In this document: in pieces, positions 8,882 through 17,309 of the stretch | How positions within the stretch are numbered: the stretch's first letter is position 1 | How the letters are laid out: each line of letters starts with the position of its first letter | NCBI RefSeq assembly: GCF_000407565.1 | Contig: NZ_ASWI01000004.1 | Span: 1,072,001-1,136,000, forward strand | Direction of reading: 5' to 3' | Length of the DNA stretch: 64,000 bases | From: Enterococcus cecorum DSM 20682 = ATCC 43198 | Lineage (GTDB): Bacteria; Bacillota; Bacilli; Lactobacillales; Enterococcaceae | The notes under the pieces: model-generated | Database searches by the model: none | What the model was told of the DNA's origin: nothing | The model's input: the letters and a program-made list of their open reading frames with translations, nothing else | Program-made: the position numbers and the translations under genes

Positions 8882-9115
8882 TTAAAACCTTGACCACGCC
8901 TTGCAATCACGTAAGCTGCACCGGTATGTACATTTTTCATCTTTCATCACTGTCGAAATTATCTTAAATATTTCGATACAATCTTTCATTTGTGAACTAA
9001 TATGTATTTTCCAACCTTGAGTCGGTATGTTATTATCAAAAAAATAATATCTCCAAGTTTCATTTTCTTTATACGATACAGAACCTTTTGTTAATTCCTT
9101 TTCTAAGACATCCAT
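8882..9115 (-). pseudogene. N-terminal stub of a class III/IV (LanKC/LanL-type) lanthipeptide synthetase
   Basis: A 77-codon frame starts at ATG 9113-9115 behind GAGGGGGAG. It contains WRYYFFDNNIPTQGWKIHIS followed by a helix, like the N-terminal segment of LanKC/RamC-type synthetases, which read P-x-QGWKIHVSA before the lyase/kinase domains. Family members are about 850-900 residues; this frame stops soon after the first domain element and nothing that looks like lyase, kinase or cyclase follows before the antitoxin gene. It is therefore a truncated, non-functional relic. It follows a precursor-like gene (9246-9344), which supports the assignment. Recognition is by motif only. Confidence 0.5.
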
Positions 9116-9127
9116 CATACTCCCCCT

Positions 9128-9160
9128 CAAAAATAAATAAAGGTCTAAATAGATTAGACC
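9128..9160 (-). terminator. Attenuator between precursor-like gene and synthetase stub
   Basis: Minus-strand hairpin GGTCTAA-(5 nt)-TTAGACC followed by a T-rich run. A partial terminator between a peptide precursor gene and its modification gene is common in lanthipeptide operons, where the precursor must be made in excess. Confidence 0.5.
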
Positions 9161-9245
9161 CATATTGCTAAATGAAATTAAAATTAGAAAAAAACAAAGA
9201 AATATACGGCACTACATCATTTGTTTTTCTAATAAAACGCTAAAA

Positions 9246-9344
9246 TTAGCTACTTGTATATGTGCACGTAAAAATGAATTGCTCAAAAATTGATCTAGTT
9301 GGTTCTTCATACGGTAACTCTTCTAATTCTAACAACGATTTCAT
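9246..9344 (-). CDS. Putative class III-like lanthipeptide precursor peptide
   Basis: A 32-codon gene with ATG at 9342-9344 and AGGTGA close upstream. The predicted peptide starts MKSLLELEELPYEEPTR and ends FIFTCTYTSS. The leader resembles the (I/L)LELQ-x-L motif of class III leaders such as the labyrinthopeptin precursor (ILELQDLE), is rich in Glu and Leu, and the C-terminal third concentrates Thr, Ser and one Cys, the residues used for dehydration and ring formation. It has its own promoter overlapped by an 18-bp palindrome and lies 130 bp upstream of a synthetase stub. The frame is intact although the enzyme is not. The call rests on motif and context; a chance small frame cannot be excluded. 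Confidence 0.5.
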   Translation of the reverse strand: MKSLLELEELPYEEPTRSIFEQFIFTCTYTSS

Positions 9345-9362
9345 AATATCACCTATCAATAA

Positions 9363-9390
9363 ATTTTAAGCTAGCTTAAAAGTATTCAAA
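9363..9390 (-). promoter_or_regulatory. Promoter and 18-bp palindromic operator of the precursor-like gene
   Basis: Minus-strand -35 TTTGAA (9385-9390), 16-bp spacer, -10 TAAAAT (9363-9368). A perfect 18-bp palindrome, TTTTAAGCTAGCTTAAAA (9364-9381), covers the spacer and -10. This is the geometry of a repressor operator; the cognate regulator is unknown. Confidence 0.5.
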
Positions 9391-9429
9391 CAAAATTAAA
9401 AAGATGTCAAAAATTTAATTTTTGAAATA

Positions 9430-9480
9430 CAAAGAAAAGATGCCAAACCGATATCAATACGTTTGGCATCTTTATCATTT
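9430..9480 (-). terminator. Terminator of thrS
   Basis: A 13-bp stem (9436-9448 with 9461-9473; core GATGCCAAAC / GTTTGGCATC) and a 12-nt loop, starting 15 bp after the thrS stop codon. T-rich on both sides, so it may also act in the other direction. Confidence 0.85.
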
Positions 9481-9487
9481 TGTTTCA

Positions 9488-11425
9488 CTATTTACGGCTG
9501 TAGTTCTTCACGTCCGCAACTATCGCATCGATAAACATGTCTAGTAATTCTACATGTGTTTCTTTGCTACCGTAGCGGCGGATATTGACGGTGCCTTCTT
9601 CCACTTCTTTATCCCCAACAACGATTTGGTAAGGAATTTTTTGCGTTTGAGAAGCACGGATCTTGTAACCCATTTTTTCGTTACGATCATCCACTTCGAC
9701 ACGTAATCCTTTTTCTTGTAGACGACGTTTGATTTCATAAGCGTAATCACTATGCGCATCCACAGACACAGGAATAATGGTTGCTTGAATTGGTGCTAAC
9801 CATGTTGGAAAAGCCCCTTTATACACTTCTGTTAAGTAAGCGACAAAACGTTCCATAGTTGAGACGATTCCACGGTGGATAACGACTGGGCGGTGGGTAT
9901 TTTCGCCATCTTCACCCACATATGTTAAATCAAAACGTTCAGGTAATAAGAAGTCTAATTGGATAGTAGATAGTGTTTCTTCCATACCTAGTGCTGTTTT
10001 TACTTGGACGTCTAGTTTAGGACCGTAGAATGCAGCTTCTCCTTCTGCTTCAAAGTATTCTAAGCCTAATTCATCCATCGCAGCTTTTAACATGGTTTGT
10101 GCATTTTCCCACATAGCATCATCATCAAAGTACTTATCTGTATTATTTGGATCACGATAACTTAGACGGAAACGATAATCATCAATACCAAAATCATGGT
10201 AAACAGAAGTCATTAAGTCTAAAGTACGTTTGAATTCATCTTTAATTTGATCTGGACGCACAAATGTATGTCCATCATTTAAAGTCATTTCACGCACACG
10301 TTGTAAACCAGATAAAGCTCCTGATTTTTCATAACGATGCATCATTCCTAATTCAGCAATACGAATTGGTAACTCGCGGTAGGAATGGATGTCATTTTTA
10401 TAGACCATCATGTGGTGCGGACAGTTCATTGGGCGTAATACCAACATTTCGCCATCGCCCATATCCATTGGTGGGAACATATCTTCATGGTAGTGATCCC
10501 AGTGGCCAGAAGTCTTATAAAGGTTCACATCAGCCATCACTGGAGTATAGACATGTTGGTAACCTAAGCTAATTTCTTTATCAACAATGTAGCGTTCAAT
10601 GGTACGACGGATCGTAGCGCCTTTTGGTAACCAGAATGGCAAACCAGAACCAACTTCCTTAGATACCATGAATAAATCAAGTTCTTTACCTAATTTACGG
10701 TGATCACGTTCTTTAGCTTCTTCACGTAAACGCAAGAATTCTTTTAAGTCTTTTTTATCAAAGAAGGCAGTACCATAAACACGTTGCATCATATGGTTGT
10801 CAGAATTTCCGCGCCAGTATGCACCTGCCACTGATAATAATTGGAAGACTTGGATACGACCAGTTGAAGGAACATGTGGGCCACGGCAAAGGTCTACGAA
10901 TTCACCTTGTTGGTAAGCAGTAATCACTTCATCTTCAGGTAATTCGGTAATTAATTCCACTTTATATGGATCTTGCGCAAATAATTCTAGCGCTTCTTGT
11001 TTTGTTAAGACACGGCGTTCGATTGGTAAGTTTTCTTTCACAATCTTCATCATTTCCGCTTCGATAGCTGGTAGGTCTTCTGCAGTAATTGCATTTTCGC
11101 CATTATCTGTATCGTAGTAGAAACCAGAATCAATGGCTGGACCTACGCCAAAGTGAATTTTGGGATATAAACGACGCATTGCTTGAGCCATTAAATGGGC
11201 ACTTGAATGGCGTAATAGGCTCAACGCATCTTCATGATCTGGCGTAATAATTTCAATTGCTCCATCTTCATTGATTTCGCGTGTTAAATCAATTAATTGG
11301 CCGTTTAATTTACCGGCTAATGCTTTTTTCGCTAAACTCTTTGAAATACCTTCAGCGATTTCTTTCGTTGTGACACCTGCAGCAAATTCCTTGACTGCAC
11401 CATCTGGAAAAGTAATTTTAATCAT
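9488..11425 (-). CDS. thrS: Threonine-tRNA ligase
   Basis: Charges tRNA-Thr. The 645-residue enzyme has an N-terminal TGS domain ([14 protein letters not shown]...), the editing domain with [13 protein letters not shown] (about residues 72-84), the class II catalytic core including [10 protein letters not shown] and the motif 2 region [12 protein letters not shown], motif 3 near [15 protein letters not shown], and a C-terminal HGTP anticodon domain. The start is ATG at 11423-11425, preceded by GGAGG at 8 nt; the ATG five codons earlier overlaps that Shine-Dalgarno. Expression is under a T-box leader. All catalytic motifs are present, in contrast to the proS-like gene in this window. Confidence 0.98.
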   Translation of the reverse strand: MIKITFPDGAVKEFAAGVTTKEIAEGISKSLAKKALAGKLNGQLIDLTREINEDGAIEIITPDHEDALSLLRHSSAHLMAQAMRRLYPKIHFGVGPAIDSGFYYDTDNGENAITAEDLPAIEAEMMKIVKENLPIERRVLTKQEALELFAQDPYKVELITELPEDEVITAYQQGEFVDLCRGPHVPSTGRIQVFQLLSVAGAYWRGNSDNHMMQRVYGTAFFDKKDLKEFLRLREEAKERDHRKLGKELDLFMVSKEVGSGLPFWLPKGATIRRTIERYIVDKEISLGYQHVYTPVMADVNLYKTSGHWDHYHEDMFPPMDMGDGEMLVLRPMNCPHHMMVYKNDIHSYRELPIRIAELGMMHRYEKSGALSGLQRVREMTLNDGHTFVRPDQIKDEFKRTLDLMTSVYHDFGIDDYRFRLSYRDPNNTDKYFDDDAMWENAQTMLKAAMDELGLEYFEAEGEAAFYGPKLDVQVKTALGMEETLSTIQLDFLLPERFDLTYVGEDGENTHRPVVIHRGIVSTMERFVAYLTEVYKGAFPTWLAPIQATIIPVSVDAHSDYAYEIKRRLQEKGLRVEVDDRNEKMGYKIRASQTQKIPYQIVVGDKEVEEGTVNIRRYGSKETHVELLDMFIDAIVADVKNYSRK

Positions 11426-11463
11426 CTTGTTTTCCTCCATATTTCTGATGATTCACGTAAAAC

Positions 11464-11702
11464 AAAAAGTCCTAGCATAGCCATAATCTATGACTACACT
11501 AGGACGTATCTACGTGGTTCCACCTAATTTTAAGTATTGCTACTCCTTGAAAGTCTTAACGGTCTGCACCGCCCCTAGATTAATAAGGGTCTTGTGAAAG
11601 TGGTCTGCCCTTGGTTTTCTCCTAGAAGGTTTTCAGCCACGACCTTCCTCTCTTATCAGAAGACTCTCAAGTTTAGGTGTCTTTCTCATCGATCAATTTA
11701 CG
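11464..11702 (-). promoter_or_regulatory. T-box riboswitch (threonine) in the thrS leader
   Basis: The leader contains the T-box sequence AGGTGGAACCACG (11513-11525) followed by an intrinsic terminator whose stem core is GTCCTAG / CTAGGAC with a T run ending at 11464. The antiterminator side and the upstream Stem I are present. A candidate specifier triplet ACC (Thr) lies at 11676-11678 within GACACC. Uncharged tRNA-Thr would pair with the specifier and with the T-box to allow readthrough into thrS. The T-box motif is seen directly; the specifier position is inferred. Confidence 0.9.
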
Positions 11703-11708
11703 TCTTCT

Positions 11709-11737
11709 ATTTAAACACCATTTCTTGAAAATTGCAA
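11709..11737 (-). promoter_or_regulatory. Promoter of the thrS T-box transcript
   Basis: Minus-strand -35 TTGCAA (11732-11737), 17-bp spacer, extended -10 TGT-TTAAAT (11709-11714). The predicted start site near 11702 fits the 5' end of the T-box leader. Confidence 0.6.
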
Positions 11738-11770
11738 GAAAAAATGAAAAGAAATGCTAGAAAAATTGAA

Positions 11771-11799
11771 CAAAAAATGCCTAGAAGATTTCCAGACAT
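11771..11799 (-). terminator. Terminator of the tautomerase gene
   Basis: Minus-strand 10-bp stem ATGTCTGGAA / TTCTAGGCAT with a 3-nt loop and six T residues, 12 bp after the stop codon of the tautomerase gene. Confidence 0.8.
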
Positions 11800-11810
11800 T
11801 TTTGAACTGC

Positions 11811-11990
11811 TTATTTTTTCCACTCACCGTTTACACCATAAGTGCCTTTTTTCATTTCATTAATAATGACATGAATATGCTCTTTAGGTGCACCAGTATT
11901 TTTGTGAACGGCTTCTGTCACATCTTTCATCATGTTTTCTAATTGTTCTTGGCTACGACCTTCCACTAATTCAATGTGTACGAATGGCAT
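11811..11990 (-). CDS. 4-oxalocrotonate tautomerase family enzyme
   Basis: A 59-residue protein of the 4-OT family. Translation from ATG at 11988-11990 gives [16 protein letters not shown], placing the catalytic proline at position 1 after Met removal. A TTG one codon upstream is in frame but has no role since AGGAGGA lies 8 nt before the ATG. Family members form hexamers and catalyse keto-enol tautomerisation; the natural substrate in Lactobacillales is unknown. Monocistronic, with its own terminator. Confidence 0.9.
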   Translation of the reverse strand: MPFVHIELVEGRSQEQLENMMKDVTEAVHKNTGAPKEHIHVIINEMKKGTYGVNGEWKK

Positions 11991-12146
11991 CAAAATTCCT
12001 CCTCAAAAATAATCTAATTTTATGATAAACGAACGAACTAAATTGTCAACTATCTTTTAGCTTTTAGTTAAAACTTCGAAAGTAATCACTTATCTTCTTT
12101 GTAACATACTTTTTACTATCAAATGGTAGTTAATCCCCCTAATCTA

Positions 12147-12155
12147 TGCTATAAT
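12147..12155 (+). promoter_or_regulatory. Extended -10 promoter of helD
   Basis: TGC-TATAAT at 12147-12155, an extended -10 element. No good -35 at 17 bp, which the TGn extension can compensate for. The start site near 12162 leaves a very short leader before the Shine-Dalgarno at 12174-12181. Confidence 0.6.
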
Positions 12156-12177
12156 TTTAAGTCAAGAATTGTTAGGG

Positions 12178-14445
12178 GTGATTACAATTAACGCAAAAGA
12201 ACAAGAAATTCAACATTTAAATATCACACTCGTTAATATAGAACAAGAGAAAAATATCTTAAGTCGAAAATTACAAGAATTAAACGGCCATTTTCAAAGT
12301 GATTTAAAAGAATTAGCCGATATAAAAATTCAAACAGGTTCTGAAGAGGCTTTTTACGAATCTGTCGTAGAATATCAAAAACACGAACAAGATTTAATGA
12401 TGAAATATCAAAATGCCCAATCCCAAGAAAAACGTATCCAAACACTATCCGCCATGCAAAAAAGCCCGTATTTTGCACGGATTGATTTCAAGGAAGAAGC
12501 GCTTGACGAAACACTGTACCTGGGAATCGCTTCTTTACGGGATAAAAATGAAGAACCAACCATTATTGACTGGCGTGCACCAATTGCCAACCTATATTAT
12601 GAAGGTCATCTTGGAAAAGCGAGTTATCAAACCGATCAGGACACCTTTGAAGTCGAACTTACTTTAAAACGACAATTCAAAATCACAGACGGCAAACTAC
12701 AAGCAATGGTCGATACCAATGATACAATTAATGATGAATTCTTGCTTGAAGTATTAGATGAAGCCAGCAGCAATCAAATGAAAAATATCGTGGCGACCAT
12801 CCAAAAAATGCAAAACACCATCATCCGTGACAGCCATAGTAAGGCAGTTTTAATTCAAGGGATTGCTGGAAGTGGAAAAACCTCCGCACTCTTGCAACGG
12901 GTGGCCTATATTTTATACCATAATCGTCAATGGCTAGATGAAAAGCAAGTCCTCGTTTTCTCTCCTAACCGTTTATTTACCGATTATATTTCGATGGTGC
13001 TGCCGTCTTTAGGTGAAAGCCAAGTGCCGACCTTTACTTTCAATGATTTTCTACAACAGCTCTTGCCAACGATGGAAATTCCTAAAAACACGATGAGTGA
13101 AGAAGAATTTTTGGCTGATTTAGAAAATGCTGTCGATAGCTTTAAACAAAGTGTCACCGCCGTCTATCAAATCAAGCCATATCTCAAGAGCATCACCGCT
13201 GTTGGCCCATTATTTAGAAATCTAAAATTAAACGACCGCATGCTTTTATCTAAAGAACAAATACGTGCTTATTATTTAGAAACTAATCCAAACTTGCCAA
13301 TTCATCAACGCATGCAACTCTTACAAACAAGACTATTGAAAAAAATCGGTGGCCTGATGAAAGATGAAGCAAAATTGCCTGAAGTAAAAACGCTTGCTGA
13401 AGAAATGCTCCAACAAGCTTTTGAAGATAATCCAAATTTAGAAGCCGACGAAAAAACGGAGCGCAAAATGTTAAAAGAGTTTCGCCAACAAATCGTCAAA
13501 AAGAAATTTAGAAAAATCAAACGTGCAGTGAAAAATTATACGTTCATCAATTTGGCAGCCCAATACTTACATTTCTTAAAAACTATTGCGCCTGTGTCTG
13601 GCATTGATATAGCGGAATATCAAACGCATCTAGTTGAAGTAAAAAATCGTTTGCGCAATCGCCAATTAACAACTAGTGATGCAACATTATACTTCTTATT
13701 GGCAAAAGGACTGTATCCGATCTATGTCGAACAAAAGGGGCGCTTTATCTTTATCGATGAAATGCAAGACTTTCCACCAGCTCAAGTCGCTTTATTGCGT
13801 AGTTTATATCCAAAAGCGAATATCAGTCTATGCGGGGATTTAAATCAAAAAATCTTTGGTAATGATTCAATTGTCGGCAGCCTCGATCGTCTTTTCCCAG
13901 ATGTTGAAGTGACTAATTATCAATTAACGACTAGTTATCGTTCTACGCAGGAAATTACGGACTTTGCGAACCAGTTTTTATCTCAAGAAGACCAAGTTGT
14001 GGCTACTGCTCGCCATGCCAGTCTACCTACTTTATGGACACTTGATAAAAATGAAAAAATCACTTGGTTCAATCAATTTATCCAACAATGTAGTGCCGAA
14101 CAACCCCATTTACGAACGGCAATTATTTGTAAAACCACGAAAGAATGTCAGGAACTTTACCAACAATTAGATGAGAAACTAAAATCAAAAGTCCAATTGC
14201 TTGATTCAGAGGAAACCTTTATGAAGCGTGATATCATGATTATTCCTGCCTATCTTGCAAAAGGCTTGGAATTTGACCGAGTGATTGCTTGGGATGTTAA
14301 CCAACAATTCCACACTGCACATGACCAATTAATTCTATATACGATATTTACTCGTGCCATGCATGAATTACATATCGTTTCTCAAAAAGGTCAGTTAAGT
14401 CCTTATTTATTAGACTTAAATCCTGAAAGTTTTCAAACCAAATAA
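12178..14445 (+). CDS. helD: RNA polymerase recycling motor ATPase HelD-like
   Basis: HelD is a UvrD-like superfamily 1 ATPase that binds RNA polymerase and releases it from stalled or post-termination complexes. The roughly 755-residue protein starts with a coiled-coil arm (about 1-70), then has IDWRAPIANLYYE (about 130), Walker A GIAGSGKTSA (about 228), Walker B FIDEMQDFP, the motif TSYRSTQEI and C-terminal GLEFDRVI. The start is uncertain: no ATG exists in the first 70 codons. GTG at 12178-12180 is used here, but the Shine-Dalgarno AGGGGTGA (12174-12181) is best placed for an ATT codon at 12187-12189, and TTG at 12169 is also open. Single gene with its own promoter. Confidence 0.88.
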   Translation: MITINAKEQEIQHLNITLVNIEQEKNILSRKLQELNGHFQSDLKELADIKIQTGSEEAFYESVVEYQKHEQDLMMKYQNAQSQEKRIQTLSAMQKSPYFARIDFKEEALDETLYLGIASLRDKNEEPTIIDWRAPIANLYYEGHLGKASYQTDQDTFEVELTLKRQFKITDGKLQAMVDTNDTINDEFLLEVLDEASSNQMKNIVATIQKMQNTIIRDSHSKAVLIQGIAGSGKTSALLQRVAYILYHNRQWLDEKQVLVFSPNRLFTDYISMVLPSLGESQVPTFTFNDFLQQLLPTMEIPKNTMSEEEFLADLENAVDSFKQSVTAVYQIKPYLKSITAVGPLFRNLKLNDRMLLSKEQIRAYYLETNPNLPIHQRMQLLQTRLLKKIGGLMKDEAKLPEVKTLAEEMLQQAFEDNPNLEADEKTERKMLKEFRQQIVKKKFRKIKRAVKNYTFINLAAQYLHFLKTIAPVSGIDIAEYQTHLVEVKNRLRNRQLTTSDATLYFLLAKGLYPIYVEQKGRFIFIDEMQDFPPAQVALLRSLYPKANISLCGDLNQKIFGNDSIVGSLDRLFPDVEVTNYQLTTSYRSTQEITDFANQFLSQEDQVVATARHASLPTLWTLDKNEKITWFNQFIQQCSAEQPHLRTAIICKTTKECQELYQQLDEKLKSKVQLLDSEETFMKRDIMIIPAYLAKGLEFDRVIAWDVNQQFHTAHDQLILYTIFTRAMHELHIVSQKGQLSPYLLDLNPESFQTK

Positions 14446-14450
14446 TGCTT

Positions 14451-14484
14451 ATCCGTGTCTTTTTTGGGGCACGGATATTCTTTT
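14451..14484 (+). terminator. Terminator of helD
   Basis: Seven-bp stem ATCCGTG / CACGGAT with a 12-nt loop, followed by ATTCTTTT, 5 bp after the helD stop codon. Confidence 0.7.
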
Positions 14485-14540
14485 AAACAGCAAATTGAAG
14501 AATACGCTTTCTTGTTATAAAATAAAAGTGGTGACTGAAA

Positions 14541-15098
14541 ATGAAAGTAAAAGAATACGCAGAAAAATACCAAATATCCATTTCTAAAGTCTAACAGATG
14601 ATTAAAAATGAAGAATTATATGCGGTGAAAAATGAACGTGGACACTATGAAATTGATACCGCGCGGATTAAGTTTCCCTATCTAAAAGGAATGTTAGAAG
14701 AACGCGAAAAAATTGAAGAAAATATCAAAAAATGTCAATCTCTCATCGCTAAACAAGTCGAAATCAATAACACCTTTAATCAATTGGTCGATGTACAAGA
14801 TAAAACAGAAGGTAAAGTGCCATTGTGCCCTGTTCAGCCTAAAATTATCCAACAATAATCAGCCATCGCACAATATTTACAAAATAAATTGCAATTATTT
14901 GACGTGAAAATCAAGCTCATTAAGGATAAATACGAATTTCTAGAATTTTTACTCAGTGACCTACCACTTAAGAATTTCCGACCGGCGCACTCTACTATTT
15001 CAGTTTATTTTGAGATTCCGACCACTCATTTACCGATACTATTAAATCGAAAAAGAGATTTTCTAAAATCATTGAAAAAAGTACTTGTGGTTCAGTAA
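14541..15098 (+). pseudogene. Small HTH-type DNA-binding protein, broken by two stop codons
   Basis: Starting at ATG 14541 behind GTGGTGA, the frame reads MKVKEYAEKYQISISKV, then TAA (14592-14594), then QMIKNEELYAVKNERGHYEI, which together form an excisionase/MerR-like helix-turn-helix. After a Glu/Lys-rich helical stretch a second TAA stands at 14856-14858, and the same frame continues with SAIAQYLQNKLQLFDVKIKL up to 15098. One base change at each site (for example CAA to TAA) would restore a gene of about 185 codons. The last 35 codons look unlike the rest and may belong to an IS relic. The protein family is not recognised beyond the HTH. Confidence 0.5.
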
Positions 15099-15113
15099 AA
15101 GTTTCGGTATACT
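15085..15113 (+). promoter_or_regulatory. Promoter pointing to a candidate small RNA
   Basis: Plus-strand -35 TTGTGG (15085-15090), 17-bp spacer, -10 TATACT (15108-15113). The predicted start falls at about 15120, the first base of a hairpin that ends in a T run. Confidence 0.45.
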
Positions 15114-15119
15114 GGTATT

Positions 15120-15190
15120 GATTTCGCATATCGTTCACTCATTTCTGTGGTTGGTTTCGAGTTTACTTTATGCGAAATCTTTTATTTTTT
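15120..15190 (+). ncRNA. Candidate small RNA (about 70 nt)
   Basis: Directly after a good promoter the sequence forms an 11-bp perfect stem GATTTCGCATA / TATGCGAAATC (15120-15130 with 15169-15179) around a 38-nt loop, followed by a T-rich run (15180-15190). A transcript would start at the stem base and stop at the T run. There is no ORF of note on this strand. It may be a real small RNA or the end of a decayed mobile element; nothing in it is recognised as a known family. Confidence 0.35.
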
Positions 15191-15240
15191 CCAGTATTTT
15201 TCAACTAGCACAACGAGTATAAATATATTTTGGAAAACAA

Positions 15241-15278
15241 GAAAAAAAGACCAGACACTTCTTTTAAGCATCCAGTCT
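15241..15278 (-). terminator. Terminator of the YebC-family gene
   Basis: Minus-strand 13-bp stem (with G-U pairs) AGACTGGATGCTT / AAGTGTCTGGTCT, 5-nt loop, then seven T residues, 16 bp after the stop codon. Confidence 0.82.
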
Positions 15279-15294
15279 CATCATTACAAATATT

Positions 15295-16017
15295 TTATTC
15301 TTCGCCTAAGTCTACATTGTGGTAAACGGATTGAACATCTTCTAAGTCTTCTAAAACATCAATCATTTTTTCAAACTTAGCTAAGTCATCCCCAGTTAAT
15401 GTCACTTCATTTTGAGGAATCATTTGCATTTCAGCCACGCTAAAGTCAGTGATCCCTTTTTCTTTTAGTGCTTCTTGAATCGCATGGAAATCAGTTGGTT
15501 CACCATAAACCATAATTTGACCATCTTCAGCTTCAACATCACGTACATCGATGTCTTTATCCATTAAATATTCTAGGATTTCATCAGCATCATCGCCTGC
15601 AAAACCAAATAATGCTGTATTATCAAACATATAGCTAACTGCACCAGTTACACCCATGTTTCCGCCGTTTTTACCAAAGGCAGCACGGACATCCGCAGCA
15701 GTACGGTTGACATTATTTGTTAAAGTGTCCACGATGACCATTGAGCCATTTGGTCCGAAACCTTCATAGCGTAATTCTTGGTATTGTTCATCGCCGCCAC
15801 CTTTTGCTTTTTCAATGGCACGGTCAATGATATGACGTGGTACATTATAAGTTTTCGCTCTTTCAATAACGAAACGTAATTTTTGGTTAGAATGTGGGTC
15901 AGGTTCACCCGATTTTGCAGCTGCATAGATTTCAATACCAAATTTCGCATAAATTCGGCTATTATTTGCATCTTTCGCCGTTTTCTTAGCGACGATATTT
16001 GCCCATTTACGACCCAT
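15295..16017 (-). CDS. YebC/PmpR family regulator (YeeN type)
   Basis: A 240-residue member of the YebC/TACO1 family, close to the YeeN subgroup that begins [16 protein letters not shown]. Conserved blocks seen are [49 protein letters not shown] and the closing QSVYHNV. Family members act in the cytoplasm; members have been described as transcriptional regulators and, for YebC, as translation factors at proline-rich sites. Which applies to this subgroup is not known. It is transcribed alone from the promoter at 16074-16102. Confidence 0.93.
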   Translation of the reverse strand: MGRKWANIVAKKTAKDANNSRIYAKFGIEIYAAAKSGEPDPHSNQKLRFVIERAKTYNVPRHIIDRAIEKAKGGGDEQYQELRYEGFGPNGSMVIVDTLTNNVNRTAADVRAAFGKNGGNMGVTGAVSYMFDNTALFGFAGDDADEILEYLMDKDIDVRDVEAEDGQIMVYGEPTDFHAIQEALKEKGITDFSVAEMQMIPQNEVTLTGDDLAKFEKMIDVLEDLEDVQSVYHNVDLGEE

Positions 16018-16073
16018 AATTTCACTTCGCTTTCTAATAGTTTCATTTCATAAATACTTAAGGTCCACTCCAT

Positions 16074-16102
16074 ATTATACCGATATTGTAAGTATCTGTG
16101 AA
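16074..16102 (-). promoter_or_regulatory. Promoter of the YebC-family gene
   Basis: Minus-strand -35 TTCACA (16097-16102), 17-bp spacer, consensus -10 TATAAT (16074-16079), about 57 bp before the start codon. Confidence 0.65.
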
Positions 16103-16133
16103 GTTTTTTTCATCAGTTTTTTCAAAAATGTTG

Positions 16134-17294
16134 TCAGATGCGAATGACCGCTCTTGAAAAATTTTGTTCTTGAATCTTTGAATGTGCCAATTGATAGACT
16201 TCATCGGCTCGAATGGTTAAAAAGAGTTGCTCAGCTTGTTTTTGCCCAACTCTAGCAATCAATGGCCAATCAAGTGATTTTTTGACTTGCTGTAAATACT
16301 TTTGTCCTTTTTCGGTAAAGCCTAATACTCTAAGACTGGGGTTTTGCCAAGACTTTTTAATTTCCGCCTCTTTTACATTCAATAAGCAATATAACAATAA
16401 ACGCTGGATACGTGTCTGACTATAACGTTTACTCTTCAATTGGTTGACGAAGCTTTCATAAGACTCGCAGCTGGCAATACATTTTTTCATCCGTACTGCT
16501 AAGCCTGCTTCCATCTGATAGATTTGTTTTAAGCTGGCTAAGTCCATGGTTAATATGCGGAATTTCAAATACGGAAAATAATCTTCTAAACAGACTTTTT
16601 GATCCTCTAGATGGTCTAGTGAACTTGTTGGGACATAAGGTGTGATCTCTTCACCACAAAAAATGCCTCGTCGAATCGCTGTAGCACTAGCAATCGTCTC
16701 TGAAGTGAACCCTTCATCATGATAGCCACTATTCTTGCGCTCAATAGCTAATAATTCCATCGGCTTAGGCAGTTGGCTATTCGCTTTAGCATAACTCAAT
16801 CCAAGAATATGATTTGGTTGCTTGTGATCAAAAGGAATGTCCATTTCTAAAGCTTGAAAGACGCGAATCATATTTTCAGCATAGGAAAGCTTTTCATCCG
16901 CCGTTTGATGAAACAGTTGGTCTAATTGTTGGCGTCTTTGATGTAAAAATTGGCCAATATGCTGATAATCAATTTTTTTATGGCTATCCGTTCCAAAACA
17001 AAGATACTCACAACCAATCGCTGCTAACATATTGACACCGCCTTGTGCAAAATAATCCGCCGACTGAACTGCCCATTCAAAGGGTAATTCTAAAACAATA
17101 TCCGCCCCATTTTGTAAGGCACTATTTGCTCGTTGCCACTTATCAATAATTGCCGCTTCCCCACGCTGTAGGAAATTCCCACTCATCGCACAAATCATGA
17201 CATCCGCTTGAGATTGCAGGCGAGCTTGCTCCAAATGATAGCGATGTCCATTATGAAACGGATTATATTCAACAATCACGCCACATGCTTTCAT
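16134..17294 (-). CDS. tmcAL: tRNA(Met) cytidine acetate ligase TmcAL
   Basis: TmcAL activates acetate with ATP and makes N4-acetylcytidine at the wobble position of elongator tRNA-Met. The 386-residue product has the nucleotidyltransferase motif MKACGVIVEYNPFHNGHRYHL at the N-terminus, AMSGNFLQRGEAAIIDKW and VLELPF, all diagnostic of the YlbM/TmcAL family. It stands alone, preceded by AGGAGG and by a structured repeat element (17310-17446). Length is typical. Confidence 0.95.
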   Translation of the reverse strand: MKACGVIVEYNPFHNGHRYHLEQARLQSQADVMICAMSGNFLQRGEAAIIDKWQRANSALQNGADIVLELPFEWAVQSADYFAQGGVNMLAAIGCEYLCFGTDSHKKIDYQHIGQFLHQRRQQLDQLFHQTADEKLSYAENMIRVFQALEMDIPFDHKQPNHILGLSYAKANSQLPKPMELLAIERKNSGYHDEGFTSETIASATAIRRGIFCGEEITPYVPTSSLDHLEDQKVCLEDYFPYLKFRILTMDLASLKQIYQMEAGLAVRMKKCIASCESYESFVNQLKSKRYSQTRIQRLLLYCLLNVKEAEIKKSWQNPSLRVLGFTEKGQKYLQQVKKSLDWPLIARVGQKQAEQLFLTIRADEVYQLAHSKIQEQNFSRAVIRI

Positions 17295-17309
17295 CTAATT
17301 CCTCCTCAA

